This document shows, piece by piece, positions 61,956 to 64,000 of a stretch of DNA of 64,000 bases (the stretch's first letter is position 1; every line of letters begins with the position of its first letter). A program made the translations under genes and the position numbers. The notes beneath the pieces are model-generated. The model did no database searches. It saw only the letters and a program-made list of their open reading frames with translations, and had not been told where the DNA came from. Source of the stretch: Ehretia macrophylla (lineage: Eukaryota > Streptophyta > Magnoliopsida > Boraginales > Ehretiaceae); contig CM075768.1 in NCBI GenBank assembly GCA_037974665.1, positions 59,414,316 through 59,478,315 of the forward strand, written 5' to 3'.

Positions 61956-62011
61956 GAAACTAAATCATTAACTCAGTTTAGATCCGGGAGGTTTTTGGCT
62001 ATTTTGCAGGA

Positions 62012-63970
62012 ATGGATAACATGCGTGATGGAGGGTCAATCAACAGGCCACCACTACTTGATAGCTCTAACTACAGTTACTGGAAAGCTAGGATGCGTGC
62101 TTATATCAAAGAAATTGATGAAGGTACTTGGAGATCCGTGGTTAATGGATGGATTGCACCCACTGTCAAGACTGCAATACCACAAATTGGAGGAACTAGC
62201 GCACAAGGGGCATCATCTGAAGGGGCTGACAGTGGTTCTACTACTGTGGTCAGGACCATTACGGTTCCCAAACCTGAAGAACAGTGGACTAATGCTGAAG
62301 AGCGCTTGGCGAATTATAATTCCAAAGCATTAAATGAAATATTTGGTGCAGTGGACATCAACCAGTTCAAACTCATTTCAAACTGTGAAATGGAAAAGGA
62401 AGCATGAGATGTGTTGCAAATTTCGTTTGAAGGTACAGAAGCTGCGAAAAGATTCAAATTACAGTATCTGACTACGAAGTTTGAGGATCTAAAAATGCAT
62501 GAGGATGAGATAGTGTCAGATTTTTATGCACGATTGTGTGATATAACAAATGAAGCCTTTACTCTCGGAGAAAGGTACTCAGAAGCGAAATTGGTGAGAA
62601 AAATCCTAAGGTCTCTACCAACAAGATTTGCATCCAAGGTTGATGCGATCGAAGAATCAAATGATCCTGACACTATGCAGGTTGATATGCGCTTATCAGT
62701 TCATTAAAGATATATGAACTAAAGTTTAAACAACAAAAGAAGAAGAAAACGCTTGCACTTCAGGCTGAACTGGATAGCGGTGACGATGGCTTGGAAACAC
62801 TGGCACTGTTGACAAAAAAAAATCGATAGAGCTGTTGGAAAATGGCAAAAACAGAAGAAGTTTCCTATGCAAGGGAATAACAGTAGAATTTCAGCAGACA
62901 CAACAGTGAAACACCCAGAGAAACTGACAACATGCCAAACACAAACATGTCTGGAGATAAGAAAAAGAAAGGGATACAGTGCAGAGAATGTGAGGGCTTT
63001 GGGCACATTCAAGCAAAGTATGCAAACACACTGAAAAAGAAAAAGAAGGCATTTAATGCCACATGGAGCGATGAGGAGCCTGAAGAAGAAGACGTGCACT
63101 CACTGCTGTTCAGAATGATTTTACTGTGACCAAAATCGAGGTCACTGTGACTAAAGAGGACACCAACGATAGCGACTTAGAAACAAAAGAACTTATGAGT
63201 AATGAACAACTTTTGGAGACATATGAACTAATGTTTGGAAAATGTTGCTGTCTGTAAAAAAAATGAAGAGTTGGTGATGTTTAATCAAAGAACAAAACAC
63301 AAAAATTGATGATCTTGAGGAACAAAAGAACTTTCCTCCAACAATTAGAAGAAAAAATCCAAAAACTATTAGATCTACAGGGTGAATTGCAGGAGTTACA
63401 ATGAGGTGTTCACATGATGAATTATGGAAAACAAAAACTTGATCATGCACTTTCAATCCAGAAACCAAGTGAAAATCGCACTGGCCTTGGGTATCAAGGA
63501 TCAAATTCCACTCACACCACAGTGTTTGTCAAAGCCTCAGAAAACCCAGACCTACCTCAGTCAGCACCTTCCCGCACACACACAGGAACATCCAAGAAGA
63601 GAACCGAAAGCAGGTTTGTACCAATCTGTCACCATTGTGGCAGTATTGGACATATTCGACCCAACATTTTTCGACTTATGCGGGAAACAGGTATGTTTAC
63701 TTATGCTTTTTCACATTAGTTTAGGGTAAAAAAAATTTGGGTACCTAAGAGCAATAAAAAATGTCTTGTTATTTACATTTCCTTGAAAGCAGATGCTACT
63801 AATTTATGGTATTTGGATAGTGGCTGCTCGAGACACATGACCGGTGAACGAAGTATCTTTACAGACTACCATGAATATCTTGGAGGTCAAGTAACATTTG
63901 GTGATGGCATCTCTGGGAAGGTAATTGGTCGCGGTACAGTTGTTGTAGAAGGCTTTCTCAGACTGATTGA
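62012..63970 (+). pseudogene. Ty1/copia gag-pol, 5' part, broken
   Basis: The gag frame starts MDNMRDGGSINRPPLLDSSN with NYSYWKARMRAYIKEID. It is closed by a TGA at 62405-62407, where the family has Trp (KEA*DVLQISFEG). It then reopens through FKLQYLTTKFEDLKMHEDEI and VRKILRSLPTRFASKV. A frameshift near 62680 and further stops follow. Two zinc knuckles are damaged: CRECEGFGHIQAKY (from about 62980) and CHHCGSIGHIRPNI (from about 63628) both lack the last Cys. The protease active-site block WYLDSGCSRHMTG (about 63807-63845) is intact. The frame continues as GAG-pre-integrase sequence to the window edge. The sequence belongs to the Tork/Tvv-like copia group by its gag text. It is non-autonomous in this state. 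Confidence 0.85.
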
Positions 63971-64000
63971 TGTGCTCCACGTTGATGTTCTTAGGGTAAA

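Noticed and set aside
1..64000. A novel multi-gene system
   Set aside because: The recognised host genes are ordinary plant housekeeping and regulatory genes with no functional clustering; the repeats account for the rest.

Overview
The window is nuclear DNA from a flowering plant, most likely a eudicot. The evidence is GT-AG introns throughout, several plant-specific gene families (NAC, CCT-only and At4g15545-like proteins), AT-rich intergenic DNA full of A/T runs and microsatellites, and Ty1/copia, CACTA, Mutator-like and Harbinger-like elements. I did not try to name the species. There are no prokaryotic operons, CRISPR arrays or recognisable tRNA/rRNA genes. All gene models were built by reading splice sites and keeping phase by eye; none was checked against transcripts or databases.

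Layout: 1-2.7 kb holds the 3' half of a nicotinamide mononucleotide adenylyltransferase gene (+), with a MITE in one intron. 4.6-8.8 kb is a complete PER1/PGAP3-type GPI-anchor remodelling gene (-). 9.3-10 kb is a G-rich low-complexity block. 10.6-13.8 kb is a complete NAC transcription factor of the JUB1/NAC042 type (-), whose second intron carries a MITE with perfect 9-bp target duplications. 16.7-21.6 kb is a decayed Ty1/copia element (-) with two 804-bp LTRs and a 5-bp target duplication. 27.3-29.9 kb is a truncated CACTA transposon whose transposase intron holds an antisense fragment of a CYP82-like P450. 30.55-32.5 kb is a second, non-autonomous CACTA element. 39.6-41 kb is a complete CCT-domain gene (-). 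41-50 kb is gene-poor repeat DNA. 50.2-53.5 kb is a nine-exon gene of the At4g15545/NAIP family (+). 55.1-56.7 kb is an intronless organellar-type tyrosyl-tRNA synthetase (+). 61.1-64 kb is the 5' part of another decayed Ty1/copia element (+), cut by the window edge.

The host genes do not form one pathway. They cover NAD synthesis, GPI-anchor lipid remodelling, stress and developmental transcription, ER-body-associated coiled-coil proteins and organellar translation, as expected for an ordinary plant segment. The unusual content is in the repeats: gene-fragment capture by a CACTA element, nested insertions, and many short tandem duplications. I found no convincing evidence for an undescribed multi-gene system.
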